Source: Fidelibacterota bacterium (lineage in GTDB: Bacteria > Pseudomonadota > Alphaproteobacteria > Rhodospirillales > Rhodospirillaceae). Taken from it: a stretch of 45,522 bases of DNA. Shown piece by piece: positions 24,974 through 34,134 of this stretch (position 1 is the stretch's first letter; each line of letters opens with the position of its first letter). The stretch covers positions 1-45,522 of the forward strand of contig CANJPQ010000034.1 of NCBI GenBank assembly GCA_947476275.1, written 5' to 3'. A program made the position numbers and the translations under genes. The notes under the pieces are model-generated. The model did no database searches. It worked only from the letters and a program-made list of their open reading frames with translations, and was not told where the DNA came from.

Positions 24974-26761
24974 ATGATCAAAAGTGTAGTGTTTGCTGGT
25001 CTGATGGTGTGTTCGCTGATCGGATCGGCTGTCGCCGGTGCCATCCCCGGGACCGGTGAACTCAAGGGGAGCGTAGTTGCCCCAACGACGTTCACCGCTG
25101 CAAAGGTGTTTGCCCATCTGAGCGGCAAGAACGTCACGTATATGGTGTTCAGCGAGAACGGCGCCTATCGGGTCGTGAACCTGATGCCCGGCACTTACGA
25201 GGTGTGGGCGGAAAAGCCCGGTTTCACTGCCCAGAAGCAAACGGTGGTGATCGCACCGGAGAAGAAGGCCAGCTTGGATATCGCATTCACCGCCGCCGCG
25301 GTTGAGCCCCCGTACATCGGCGCGAGGATCGTCAAGCGGAAGGTGGAGGCCTTCGACCAAATCTATCCGCCCGGGCCTGGTCGCGAGATTCTGGAGCGCA
25401 CCTGCTTCATATGTCATGGATGGAACTTTCTGCCTGCGATGCCTCAACCGCGGGAAGGTTGGGGTGCGGTGGTGGACTATATGACGACGTCGCCCCGCTT
25501 CGGCGTGAGCGGGATGGCGCCGTTCCTTCCGGCGGATCGACTGCCGCCAGCCGACCGGGAAATTCTTCTCGACTATCTCGCCACCAACGTGGGCGCCGAT
25601 GCGCCAGTGCGCGTGGTAGGAGGCGAGCCTGACGGTCCCAGGGACGAAGCCGTCCTCGGGAAGGCGCAGTTCATTCAGTATGATCTACCCGCAAACGCAC
25701 AGTTGACCAGCCGCGTCATTCAGGAAGTGACGTTCGATAGCAAGGGCAACGTGTGGGCAAGCAATGTGCGTAAGGAGGGCGGACTCACCCGCATCGACCC
25801 GCGCACAGGTGCCTATACCGATTTTCCCACCCCCAATAAGGGTTGGATGCCGCACGGCCTCGCGATGGACGCGGACGATACGGTTTGGTTCGCGGGTCTG
25901 CGCGTGGGGCTCAGCCATTTCGATCCTGCCAGCGGCAAGTTCGATATCTACGGCAAGATTGGCAAGAACAATGGCGCTCTCTCACCGTTTCTCGATACCA
26001 AGGGGAATGTCTATTGGACCGACCTACGGATGAACGAACTGGGCCGCTGGGATCGCTCGACCAATACTTGGAAGATGTACAAGAGTCCCAGCCCAGGAGC
26101 GTCGCCCTACGGAATCGTCGTCGATCATAAGGACAAGGTCTGGTACGCGGAGTTTCATGCTTGCGCTGTTGTCCGGTTCGATCCGGAGACGGAACAACTC
26201 AAAGCGTTTCCCTCACCGAGCGCGCCATGCGCGATCCGGCGTCCTGCCGTCGATTCCAAGGGCAACGTCTGGTACGGGGTGTGGGACAAGGGACGGATCG
26301 AACGGCTAAATCCCGTGACCGGCGAAGTGAAGCAATTCCAGGTGCCGGTACCGTTCGCCAATCCCTACGACACCTGGATCGATCCGCAAGATGTCGTCTG
26401 GGCAAGTTCCGATAACTATCTCATCCGCCTCGATCCTGTTTCGGGCGTGATGTCCTATTACCCAACACCCCAGCGCACGGATGAGCCGAAGATCACCATC
26501 ACCCGCGACGGTGCCATCTGGTTTCCGCCGCGCGGGTTCGCGTCTGGCGGCGGTCAACCCACGTCTGTGGCCGTCCTCTATCCGGACAAGTCAATGATGA
26601 AGACTTTTGGCGCCTATTTCTCCGACAAGGATCCCAACAGCAACGGGCGCAAATACAAGGGGCCACCGACAAAGGTCACGGGCACCGGCACCGCGGCGCT
26701 AGGACCAAAGCCCTCCGGCGGCGACGACAGTCATCCCGAATTGGGCGCGGCCGCAGATTAG
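24974..26761 (+). CDS. Secreted TTR-like / haem c / beta-propeller fusion, copy A
   Basis: The 595-residue exported protein starts at the ATG at 24974 (GGTGAG just upstream) with a signal peptide ending near SAVAG. Residues about 27-108 form a transthyretin-like carboxypeptidase-regulatory domain (GAYRVVNLMPGTYEVWAEKP). A single c-type haem site C144-FI-C147-H148 follows in a short cytochrome-like region. Residues about 225-555 contain repeated blades with GNVWAS, DDTVWFAG, GNVYWTD, DKVWYAE, GNVWYG and GAIWFP, as in Vgb-type propellers. Virginiamycin lyase has neither of the other domains, so lyase activity should not be assumed. An electron-transfer or sensing role at the cell surface is inferred. 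Copies B and C lie at 32140 and 40381, and copy C is the closer relative. Confidence 0.85.
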   Translation: MIKSVVFAGLMVCSLIGSAVAGAIPGTGELKGSVVAPTTFTAAKVFAHLSGKNVTYMVFSENGAYRVVNLMPGTYEVWAEKPGFTAQKQTVVIAPEKKASLDIAFTAAAVEPPYIGARIVKRKVEAFDQIYPPGPGREILERTCFICHGWNFLPAMPQPREGWGAVVDYMTTSPRFGVSGMAPFLPADRLPPADREILLDYLATNVGADAPVRVVGGEPDGPRDEAVLGKAQFIQYDLPANAQLTSRVIQEVTFDSKGNVWASNVRKEGGLTRIDPRTGAYTDFPTPNKGWMPHGLAMDADDTVWFAGLRVGLSHFDPASGKFDIYGKIGKNNGALSPFLDTKGNVYWTDLRMNELGRWDRSTNTWKMYKSPSPGASPYGIVVDHKDKVWYAEFHACAVVRFDPETEQLKAFPSPSAPCAIRRPAVDSKGNVWYGVWDKGRIERLNPVTGEVKQFQVPVPFANPYDTWIDPQDVVWASSDNYLIRLDPVSGVMSYYPTPQRTDEPKITITRDGAIWFPPRGFASGGGQPTSVAVLYPDKSMMKTFGAYFSDKDPNSNGRKYKGPPTKVTGTGTAALGPKPSGGDDSHPELGAAAD

Positions 26762-26798
26762 CTCGGGCCTCGCGCCCCAGTTCAGTGCCCGGAACGCT

Positions 26799-28010
26799 TT
26801 AGTCCCGCAGCAGCTTACGCGCGATCTGCATGCGTTGAATCTCGTTGGCGCCGCCACCAATCTGCCCGTGGCGCAAGTAGCGGTAAAACAAGGTGAGTGG
26901 CAGCTCAAGAGATTCACCCATGGCCCCGTGAATCTGGATTGCATGGTCGACGCAGCGCGCGCCCCAGTCCATCGCCACCAGTTTCACCATGCCGGCTTCG
27001 GTGCGGATGTCTTCGCCGGCGTCGGCGCGCGCCGCCGTCTGATAGGTGAGCGCCTGGAGGGCCTGCAGGTCGATATACATGTCGACCACCTTCCATTGGA
27101 TTGCCTGTCGCTCCGCAAGCTGCTTGCCGAAGGTCCGCCGCTGCTTTGCCCAGCTTACGGACATGTCGAGCGCCCGCCGCATCTTCCCCAGCGCATACGG
27201 GCCGCGAAGAAGACGGTCGTGCAGCGTCAACCAGCGCTGCCCAAGTTGAAATCCCTTGCCGACGTCGCCAAGGACATCTTCCTCCGGCACGCGGCAATCA
27301 TCGAAATGCACGGTGTATTGCGCGGCGCGCGGGCCGAGCCAGGTTTTAATCCCTGGTTCCTCCACCCGTACTCCCGGATTGTGGCGATCCACCAGGAACA
27401 TGGTGATGCCGCCCTTCTGTCGCTTGTCCGGATCGGTCACGGCCTGGACCATGATGATGTCGCACTCCGCGGCCATCGAGATCCACATCTTGGTCCCATT
27501 GATGACCCAGTGCTTGCCGTCCTTCACGGCTCGAGTCTGCATCATGCCGCCGGGATCGGACCCTGCATTCGGTTCGGTCTGGGCGAAACTTGTCGTCTTC
27601 GTCCCTTCGATGACGGGCTTCAAGAAGCGGTCGATTTGATTGCCGCGGCACTCGTAAAGGATGTTCGGAACGTTGGCGAACGGGAAGGGTACGGCGGTGT
27701 AGTAGAATTCCTCTAGAATAGCGACGCGCGCTAACGTCGACAGCCCCGAACCACCAAACTGTTCCGGCACCAGTAGATGCCAAAGGCCGGTCTCGTGTGC
27801 GATGTTTGTCAGTCGCTCAAGGACCTCGTCGCCAAACACGGCCTTCAGACTCAATGTCTCCTTGAGGCCGAACGCATGTCCGGGATGGGGCAGGAATGTC
27901 GGTTCCAGGGGCAGCAGTTCGTCGCGCACGATCCGCTTTGCGAGGTTGCAGATTTCCACGACCTCTGAGGGAAGTTGGAACGCGCGGGAGGCTAATTCAC
28001 CAGTATCCAT
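26799..28010 (-). CDS. Acyl-CoA dehydrogenase
   Basis: This 403-residue flavoenzyme oxidises an acyl-CoA to its enoyl form and passes electrons to electron-transfer flavoprotein. Signature regions are FAQTEPNAGSDPGGM then WVINGTKMWIS for FAD and substrate binding, and IGGGANEIQRMQIARKLL at the C-terminus. The start is placed at 28010 because GGAG lies seven bases upstream and the transporter stop ends one base before it. An earlier ATG at 28031 would overlap the transporter. It forms an operon with the upstream MHS transporter, suggesting breakdown of an imported acid. The chain length of the substrate cannot be told. Confidence 0.92.
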   Translation of the reverse strand: MDTGELASRAFQLPSEVVEICNLAKRIVRDELLPLEPTFLPHPGHAFGLKETLSLKAVFGDEVLERLTNIAHETGLWHLLVPEQFGGSGLSTLARVAILEEFYYTAVPFPFANVPNILYECRGNQIDRFLKPVIEGTKTTSFAQTEPNAGSDPGGMMQTRAVKDGKHWVINGTKMWISMAAECDIIMVQAVTDPDKRQKGGITMFLVDRHNPGVRVEEPGIKTWLGPRAAQYTVHFDDCRVPEEDVLGDVGKGFQLGQRWLTLHDRLLRGPYALGKMRRALDMSVSWAKQRRTFGKQLAERQAIQWKVVDMYIDLQALQALTYQTAARADAGEDIRTEAGMVKLVAMDWGARCVDHAIQIHGAMGESLELPLTLFYRYLRHGQIGGGANEIQRMQIARKLLRD

Positions 28011-28011
28011 C

Positions 28012-29349
28012 TCAAGGCTCCGAGCCGACATTAGACAAGTTGCGATGACGGGTTTCCGGCATCGTGACGTAGACGATCAGAGAAACGAAAACACAGCCCG
28101 ACACGTACCAATAGAACCACGGTTCGTGGCCGGAATTCTTCAGTGCGAGCGCGACATATTCCGCCGTTCCGCCGAACAGCGAGACCGTCAGGGCATAGGG
28201 GAGGGACACGCCGATCGCGCGGACGCGGGTTGGGAAGAGTTCGGCACGAACCACGGTGTGAATGGCGGTATATCCAGAAACAATGGCAAGCGCGAGTAGG
28301 ATGAGCCAAAACGCGACGAACGGGTCCTGTACTCGTTCCATCGCGGTCATGATAGGAACCGTGAGAGTTGTGCCTAGAACGCCGAAAGCGATCATGACGG
28401 GCTTCCTGCCGATCCTGTCGGACAACGCGCCGAACAGCGGCTGAGCGAGCATGTAAATGAACAACGTCGCGGCGCTCACTTGAGACGCCTGGTCGCGATC
28501 AAGCCCTGCCGTGTTCACCAGAAACTTTTGAATGTAGGCGGTGAAGGTGTAGTACGCGACGATCCCGCCGATCGTTAGGCCGATGGCCGTCATCATCGCC
28601 CTTGGATGGCGCAACAACGTTCGGACCGGATGCTCTTTCGGTGGGGCCGAAGACTGCGTGAACGTCGTCGTTTCGACCAGCCGCCGGCGGAGAAACAGGA
28701 CGACGAATGTACCGAGGGCGGCGACGACAAACGGGATCCGCCATCCCCACGCCTCAAGCTGAGGTTTCTCCAGGATGAATTGCAGGACGACGAGCACCCC
28801 GACCGCCAAGAGTTGGCCGGCGATGCCGGTCAGCCCCTGAAAACTGGAGTAGAATCCACGATGGGCAGTTGAGGCAATCTCAGTCAGGTAAGTGGAACTG
28901 GCGCCAAACTCGCCACCCACGCTCAGTCCCTGAAGCAGCCGGGCGATCAGCAAGAGGGCCGGGGCAAAAATGCCCACGGTCGCGTAATCCGGGGTGAAGG
29001 CGATGATGATCGAGCCGAGGCTCATCAAAGCGACGGATACAGTCAGCCCCGCCTTGCGTCCGTGTCGGTCGGCATAGGAGCCAAGCAAGGCTGCGCCGAA
29101 TGGTCGCATCAGAAAGCCGATCGCAAATACGGCGGCTGCATTCATCAGTTGGATCGTGCGATCTCCCGACGGGAAGAAGGCGGGCGCGAAGTACAACGCC
29201 AGGGCGGAGTAGAGATACCAGTCGAACCACTCGATCAGATTGCCCAAAGAAGCCGCCGCGACGAGGGACGCGCCGGGGCGCTCATGCGTTTCGGCTGAGG
29301 CTGACCCCTGGCCGGGGTCGCTATCGTCTTGTGCGGTCCTGTGATCCAT
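28012..29349 (-). CDS. MHS-family major facilitator transporter
   Basis: The 445-residue protein has about 12 membrane helices. The metabolite:proton symporter pattern is clear: LGNLIEWFDWYLYSALALYF in helix 1, GSYADRHGRKAGL between helices 2 and 3, LLQGLSVGGEFGASSTYL in helix 4, and a second GALSDRIGRKPVM motif. Members import organic acids such as citrate, alpha-ketoglutarate, proline betaine or shikimate. The start at 29349 is preceded by GGGGAT; an upstream frame to 29415 has no support. It is co-transcribed with the acyl-CoA dehydrogenase and diverges from a LysR gene, which probably controls it. Confidence 0.9.
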   Translation of the reverse strand: MDHRTAQDDSDPGQGSASAETHERPGASLVAAASLGNLIEWFDWYLYSALALYFAPAFFPSGDRTIQLMNAAAVFAIGFLMRPFGAALLGSYADRHGRKAGLTVSVALMSLGSIIIAFTPDYATVGIFAPALLLIARLLQGLSVGGEFGASSTYLTEIASTAHRGFYSSFQGLTGIAGQLLAVGVLVVLQFILEKPQLEAWGWRIPFVVAALGTFVVLFLRRRLVETTTFTQSSAPPKEHPVRTLLRHPRAMMTAIGLTIGGIVAYYTFTAYIQKFLVNTAGLDRDQASQVSAATLFIYMLAQPLFGALSDRIGRKPVMIAFGVLGTTLTVPIMTAMERVQDPFVAFWLILLALAIVSGYTAIHTVVRAELFPTRVRAIGVSLPYALTVSLFGGTAEYVALALKNSGHEPWFYWYVSGCVFVSLIVYVTMPETRHRNLSNVGSEP

Positions 29350-29542
29350 ACATCCCCAAGATATCTCTTTCGGTCGCCTCTGGCCGAGACGATGCGCAAT
29401 CCGGTGTTGCTTCACTGGCTGCTGGCATCAAGACCTCGCCGGCGTACCAGTTCCCCCGGCACGTCCGCAGACCATCTGCGCCGAAGAGACAATGGGCAGG
29501 GGGTTCCTGGACGAACAGCCGACTAGAGCGTATTGTGCCTTG

Positions 29543-29558
29543 AGTTATTGGAATAACT
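29543..29558. promoter_or_regulatory. Inverted repeat upstream of the lysR gene
   Basis: AGTTATT-GG-AATAACT is a perfect inverted repeat ending five bases before the lysR start codon and lying in the divergent lysR-transporter interval. It contains a T-N11-A arrangement typical of LysR boxes. Its place over the translation start region suits autorepression. Binding is untested. Confidence 0.5.
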
Positions 29559-29563
29559 AAATC

Positions 29564-30529
29564 ATGCCCCGGACGATCCCACCCCTCAATCCGCTGCATG
29601 TCTTTGAGGTGGCGAGCCGACTGGGTAGTTTCACCAAGGCCGCGCGGAAGCTTCGGGTTTCCCAATCAGCAGTCAGCCGGCAGATCTCAGTTCTGGAACA
29701 CTTTCTCGGTGTTCGGCTGTTTGTCCGTGAGCGAAGAGGGATCGTGCTAACGCCGGCGGGTGTCTCTTATGGACCGCAGATTTCGGCCGCATTTGCTCAG
29801 ATCACCAACGCGACCGCACAGTTGATGAATTCGGATCGTTCGGCCCCATTGCGGCTACAGGTTAACCTGACGTTCGCGATGAAGTGGCTGCTCATCCGAC
29901 TGACCCGCTTCTACAGCCAATATCCCGAGATATCGCTACAACTCAGCATCGGTTCCATCGACTTCAGCAAGAGCGATGTCGATTTGGCGATTCAGTTCGG
30001 CCGGGGCAAATGGCCGGGCTTGCAGAGTCGACTCATATTCAATGACTCGATACAGCCTGTTTGCAGCCCAAAGTTGCTGGCCGGCAAGTCGCCGCGAGCT
30101 TTCACGTTGGACGATCTTGCCAAGCATCGACTCCTTGTCTCGCGCTTCCGTAGCCGCGACTGGGCCGACTGGCTGCAGGCGGCCGGCCGACCGGATCTCC
30201 ACAAGAATATCTTGGAATTCCCAAGTTCCCTGCTCGCCTACGAGGCTGCGATTTCTGGGCTGGGGATCGGAATGGGACAAGCGCGCTTGGTTGCCCAGGA
30301 CATCCGCGCAAACTTGCTTGTCCCTCTGTTAGAGATGTCAGTACCGGGTTATCTGGGACACTATTTCGTGTGGCCTAAGAATTCACCCTTGAGTGAGAAT
30401 GCTCAGGCGTTCTGCAAGTGGCTCATGGCCGAGCGCGATCTTATTACCGACGAAACTGTTCCGACGGCTGGTCCTGCCCGGATTCGGCGCCGCGCCGGGC
30501 GTACAGCCTCAGCAACCGCGAAGAGATAG
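29564..30529 (+). CDS. LysR-family transcriptional regulator (GcvA-like)
   Basis: The 321-residue protein has an N-terminal winged helix (LNPLHVFEVASRLGSFTKAA and VSQSAVSRQISVLEHFLG) and a two-lobe effector domain (about residues 90-300). The opening P-P-L-N-P-L-x-x-F-E pattern and the effector-domain form resemble the GcvA subgroup. A basic tail, RIRRRAGRTASATAKR, is extra. It diverges from the transporter and acyl-CoA dehydrogenase operon and presumably switches it on with a pathway metabolite. Confidence 0.9.
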   Translation: MPRTIPPLNPLHVFEVASRLGSFTKAARKLRVSQSAVSRQISVLEHFLGVRLFVRERRGIVLTPAGVSYGPQISAAFAQITNATAQLMNSDRSAPLRLQVNLTFAMKWLLIRLTRFYSQYPEISLQLSIGSIDFSKSDVDLAIQFGRGKWPGLQSRLIFNDSIQPVCSPKLLAGKSPRAFTLDDLAKHRLLVSRFRSRDWADWLQAAGRPDLHKNILEFPSSLLAYEAAISGLGIGMGQARLVAQDIRANLLVPLLEMSVPGYLGHYFVWPKNSPLSENAQAFCKWLMAERDLITDETVPTAGPARIRRRAGRTASATAKR

Positions 30530-30563
30530 CGCCGGTTGATGGGCTAGCTTTCACGTGCATCTA

Positions 30564-31376
30564 CTAGCGGCCTTCCGGATGCCGTGAGATGAAGTCACGC
30601 ACGACTTTCACGGCCAACGCCGTATCAATTTCGGGCGTGTAGAATTTTGCCGCGCCTAACACGGCCCGTTCTGCATCGGGCCGATCCACGAAGACCCTCT
30701 CGAATTGCGTACGCCACACGTCGTCGGAGGCGGTCGTGGCCAAGATCGGACACCGCACCTTTCGCAACACCGCCGGGAAATCCTGCGCCCATACCGCGGC
30801 GAGGGTGAGTGCGCGGGTGCGATGTGCGCGCAGCGACGAAATGGTCTCCTCGTGAATGAGGTGTGGCTCGAACCTCGGATACAGGTTCTTGATTCGCGTA
30901 AACGCTTCGAGGAGGTACTTGCCGTCGGGGTCCGGAGCGGGCGCGGGTCTTACTTCCGCAGCGAGAGCCAAACGCTCGGCCTCAGTTAGGTACGCAACCC
31001 CGTTGAGCATCAGAGTCAGAAAGCGGCCAGGGTCTGCGGCTACCATTTCGGTCGCAAGATGCGTCCCTGTATGGTGCCCAAACACATGGGCGCGTGCGAT
31101 GCCGACTGCGCTTGTGGCCTCCAGCATCCACGCTGCATAGTTCGGCAAAGTCGCGTCGTGGGGTTCAGGATCGAATGAGGCGCCAAAGCCCGGCAAATCG
31201 AAAGCGTAAAGCGGCCTATCGCCCGCCATTGCCTGCATCATCGATACGAAGCTCGAAGATGTCGCCGGCATGCGATGAAAGAAAATCAACGGAGCTGCGT
31301 CCGCGGGTCCGGGCAGATGCAGATAGTGGATCTGACCTGCGCGGGTAGGCGCGTAACCTTTAAGGATATGCTTCAT
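30564..31376 (-). CDS. Alpha/beta-hydrolase-fold protein lacking the usual Ser-His pair
   Basis: The 270-residue protein has the overall alpha/beta-hydrolase layout: PLIFFHRMP for the oxyanion loop, YAFDLPGFGASFDP, and the nucleophile elbow. The elbow reads FGHHTGTHLA, so the residue that is Ser in G-H-S-M-G is His here. The family's final catalytic His, expected near FYTPEIDTA, also seems absent, while the acid region ATTASDDVWR remains. The family covers esterases, haloalkane dehalogenases and C-C hydrolases, so the enzymatic role is uncertain and the protein may be non-catalytic or use another mechanism. It sits in the accessory region, convergent with lysR and divergent from the TTR-like gene. 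Confidence 0.8.
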   Translation of the reverse strand: MKHILKGYAPTRAGQIHYLHLPGPADAAPLIFFHRMPATSSSFVSMMQAMAGDRPLYAFDLPGFGASFDPEPHDATLPNYAAWMLEATSAVGIARAHVFGHHTGTHLATEMVAADPGRFLTLMLNGVAYLTEAERLALAAEVRPAPAPDPDGKYLLEAFTRIKNLYPRFEPHLIHEETISSLRAHRTRALTLAAVWAQDFPAVLRKVRCPILATTASDDVWRTQFERVFVDRPDAERAVLGAAKFYTPEIDTALAVKVVRDFISRHPEGR

Positions 31377-31560
31377 CGCCGATTCTGGTTACCTGTGTGC
31401 GACCAAGACCGGCAGACCGCTTCCCGACGTTCGCCCATTGCAACTTACCTGTTGGCGGCGCCGGATGCAGTGGTTCGTGGGCCGATCCGCTCAAGGAGTG
31501 GACCCTGGACCGACCGGGTCCCCCGTGAAAGGCTTGGGCAAACCTAACGAAGGATAGTTG

Positions 31561-32028
31561 GTGGGCACTGTTGCACTCATTCTACTAAGTATCGCCTTTT
31601 GCGTCGGCGCACGGGCCGATGGCGACGAATACTTCATTCCTCATTCGCGCTCTCTTAATCCCGATGGGAGCCGTGTTCAGGACGTGGGCGGGTTCTTGGG
31701 TAACGTACGGGACGAGGCTGGAAGGCCCGTGTTCGACGCTACCATCACGGTCGCCGTGACCGTCGAAACCGACGCGGAACCGCAACGCGTGACCTACACT
31801 TCATACACAGATGCCTTGGGCCACTATCGTACCTACGGGCCCGAACAGGTGGTTGCGGACCTCTTGCAAATCGAGACCACGATCGACCCGAAGAACGTGG
31901 CGATCGTCGGGGTCGAGAAGGAAGGCTACGTGGAAGCCCGCCGCTTCAACCGGGGTCATCTCGGCAAGAAGGCCGGGCCGATCCAGGTCGACTTCATTGT
32001 TAAGCGTGCGCGTTCTGCAGCTAACTGA
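31561..32028 (+). CDS. Small secreted transthyretin-like protein, copy 1
   Basis: The product of about 155 residues starts at a GTG (31561), six bases after AAGGA. A signal peptide (VGTVALILLSIAFCVGARA) is followed by DGDEYFIPHSRSL and a beta-sandwich resembling carboxypeptidase-regulatory or transthyretin-like domains (GNVRDEAGRPVFDATITVAV, TDALGHYRTY, VEKEGYVEARRF). It is a paralogue of the gene at 42335-42739: both share ARADGD(E/D)YF, a T-(D/N)-x-LG-(H/R)-YRT turn and V-x-KEGY. It precedes the second TTR-haem-propeller gene by about 110 bp, so the two products probably work together outside the cytoplasm. Confidence 0.78.
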   Translation: MGTVALILLSIAFCVGARADGDEYFIPHSRSLNPDGSRVQDVGGFLGNVRDEAGRPVFDATITVAVTVETDAEPQRVTYTSYTDALGHYRTYGPEQVVADLLQIETTIDPKNVAIVGVEKEGYVEARRFNRGHLGKKAGPIQVDFIVKRARSAAN

Positions 32029-32139
32029 GAATCTGGTTCGGGAGGCGAAACCGCTCGAGACTAGTACTTCTTCGCTGTCGCCGATCTCAATAAGCTTCAT
32101 ATGCACCGTACTGGCTGCCGCCTTTTCAGGAGTCGTGGC

Positions 32140-34134
32140 ATGATTTCTTTCCTGAGAGTTCTCGTCGCGTTGGGGCTATATCTCATGGGCGTGTCCGCAC
32201 GCGCGGAGCAGCTGCCAGGCATGGGTCAGTTGAGCGGGAAGGTCGCAGTTGCCAAGCCGGTCGGCCAGTTGGCCGTGTACGCCTACAACACAGATATGCG
32301 AATTGGCTACCTCGTCTATGTCGTGAACGGCGAATACCGCGCGACCAACATGTTCCCCGGCCACTACGACGTGACGCTGCGGGGTACCGTCGGCCAAAAG
32401 AGTTGGGGCGTCACACCGCAGACCGTTAGAGCCGATATTGCGGCGGGGGCCGGCGGCAAGGTCGACTTCACGCTCAAAGACACGAACGTCAAGCCGGTTT
32501 ATGCGGGCGGGCTCTCCTATGAAGGATGGAGCGACATTCCTTTCGACGAAGCAAAGCCGATTGCTGTTCCGACGCCCTACAACGTGGTCTATCCGCAGGG
32601 CCATCCGCGCGAACTGATCGAGGGCATCTGCATGGGATGCCACACCGCCTCATTCCTGCCTTACGGCGTGCCGCGCACGTTCCCAGATGGGCGGCCGGCT
32701 CACGACAAGGACGGATGGGCGATCACGGTCGATCGCATGCTGGCGAAGAAGACGTATATGGACGGCCGCCCGCTGACGATCACAAAACAGGAGCGCGCGG
32801 AACTGATCGACTACCTCAACAAGAACTTCGGCGCAGAATCTGTACCGCGCGCGGTCTTGCAGGAGTCTGATCCGACGCTCGATCCCACCGCGCTGGCGAA
32901 AGCGCAGATCATCGAATACCGGTTCCCGAACTCGAAGAATTTCCCGACCCGCTCCAACCATCACGTGACATTCAATCCCGATGGTACTGTGTGGACGCTG
33001 GATCGGGGCTCCAATGGTCCCGGTCGCGGCCCGATCTGGCTCGATCCGTCGACCGGTAAGCACGAATTCTATCCCGACAACGGCGAAGGCGAGCCCATCA
33101 TCGCCGAATGGATCTCCGCCGACATTGACGGGTCGGTTTGGTTCGCCGGCTTACGTCATTTCGACCGCAAGACCGGCAATCTGGACATCTACAAGAGCCA
33201 GGGGCCCGCCACGTCGCCGCTTCCCAATAATCCCGCCATGCCGACGGTCGCTGCCACGACGCCGGGCAGCCACATTGGGATCTTGACGGGAATCTTCGAT
33301 TCGCACGGCGATATGTGGCTGACCAGCGGTGGCATCACCAAGTGGGATCGCCGGACCGATACCTTCAAGCGCTGGGAACTCACGGCCTATCGCGCGGGGT
33401 CTTACGGCATTTCGCTCGACAGCAAGGATCGCGTCTGGATCGCCGAGGCTGGCACAGACGGCGTCGGCAGGTTCGACCCGAAGACGGAAAAATACTTTCA
33501 CTGCAAGCTGGTAACCGATGATCCTCTGGCCTTCCAGTTCCGGCGCGTTGGCGTCGACCTTCAGGACCGGGGCTGGGCAGCGGCTTGGTCGAGCAACGGC
33601 ATGCAAAATTCGAAGCTCTACCGGTGCGATGCCGATAAGCAAGAAGTGAAGGGCTGGAAGATGCCGATCGAGTACGCCAACCCCTATGACGCGGCAGTGG
33701 ACGATTCCAACAACGTCTGGGTCGCGACAGACAACCACGTGGTGAAGTTCGATCAGAAGACGGAGACGTTCACCAATTATCCGGTTACCGCGCGGACCGA
33801 TATTCCACGCCTGACGATCAGTAAGGACGGCGCGATCTGGTTCGCGCCGCGCAATGCTGGTCAGTCCGGCGGCTACGGCTCTGCCATCAGCGTGCTGTAC
33901 CCGGACAAGGATAAGATCACGACGCTCAAGGCGCTGACGAGTCCGCGCAGCTATTTCAGCCGGCACTTCAATTGTAAGGACTGCAAGCCGGTGGAGGCCG
34001 AGGGCAAGCTCAAGCTCGTCGATATCAAGTTGATGAACCCCGGCGCCTACGACGAGGTGTTGAAATCGATGGGCCTACCCACGCGGGCCAATCCGAAGGT
34101 CGGGGTGAAGACGGGCGTGGAGGGCATCCAGTGA
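32140..34134 (+). CDS. Secreted TTR-like / haem c / beta-propeller fusion, copy B
   Basis: This is a 664-residue exported protein. The ATG at 32140 has CAGGAG seven bases upstream; an in-frame ATG at 32101 does not. Its signal peptide ends near GVSARA. Domains are a TTR-like domain (about 29-112, GEYRATNMFPGHYDVTL), a haem site C164-MG-C167-H168, and a Vgb-like propeller (about 245-610) with GTVWTLD, GSVWFAG, GDMWLTS, DRVWIAE, NNVWVATDN and GAIWFAPR blades. The C-terminal tail carries an extra CKDC pair (HFNCKDCKPVE) not seen in copies A and C. It overlaps the following cytochrome c gene by four bases, a strong hint that the two are functional partners in electron transfer. Confidence 0.85.
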   Translation: MISFLRVLVALGLYLMGVSARAEQLPGMGQLSGKVAVAKPVGQLAVYAYNTDMRIGYLVYVVNGEYRATNMFPGHYDVTLRGTVGQKSWGVTPQTVRADIAAGAGGKVDFTLKDTNVKPVYAGGLSYEGWSDIPFDEAKPIAVPTPYNVVYPQGHPRELIEGICMGCHTASFLPYGVPRTFPDGRPAHDKDGWAITVDRMLAKKTYMDGRPLTITKQERAELIDYLNKNFGAESVPRAVLQESDPTLDPTALAKAQIIEYRFPNSKNFPTRSNHHVTFNPDGTVWTLDRGSNGPGRGPIWLDPSTGKHEFYPDNGEGEPIIAEWISADIDGSVWFAGLRHFDRKTGNLDIYKSQGPATSPLPNNPAMPTVAATTPGSHIGILTGIFDSHGDMWLTSGGITKWDRRTDTFKRWELTAYRAGSYGISLDSKDRVWIAEAGTDGVGRFDPKTEKYFHCKLVTDDPLAFQFRRVGVDLQDRGWAAAWSSNGMQNSKLYRCDADKQEVKGWKMPIEYANPYDAAVDDSNNVWVATDNHVVKFDQKTETFTNYPVTARTDIPRLTISKDGAIWFAPRNAGQSGGYGSAISVLYPDKDKITTLKALTSPRSYFSRHFNCKDCKPVEAEGKLKLVDIKLMNPGAYDEVLKSMGLPTRANPKVGVKTGVEGIQ

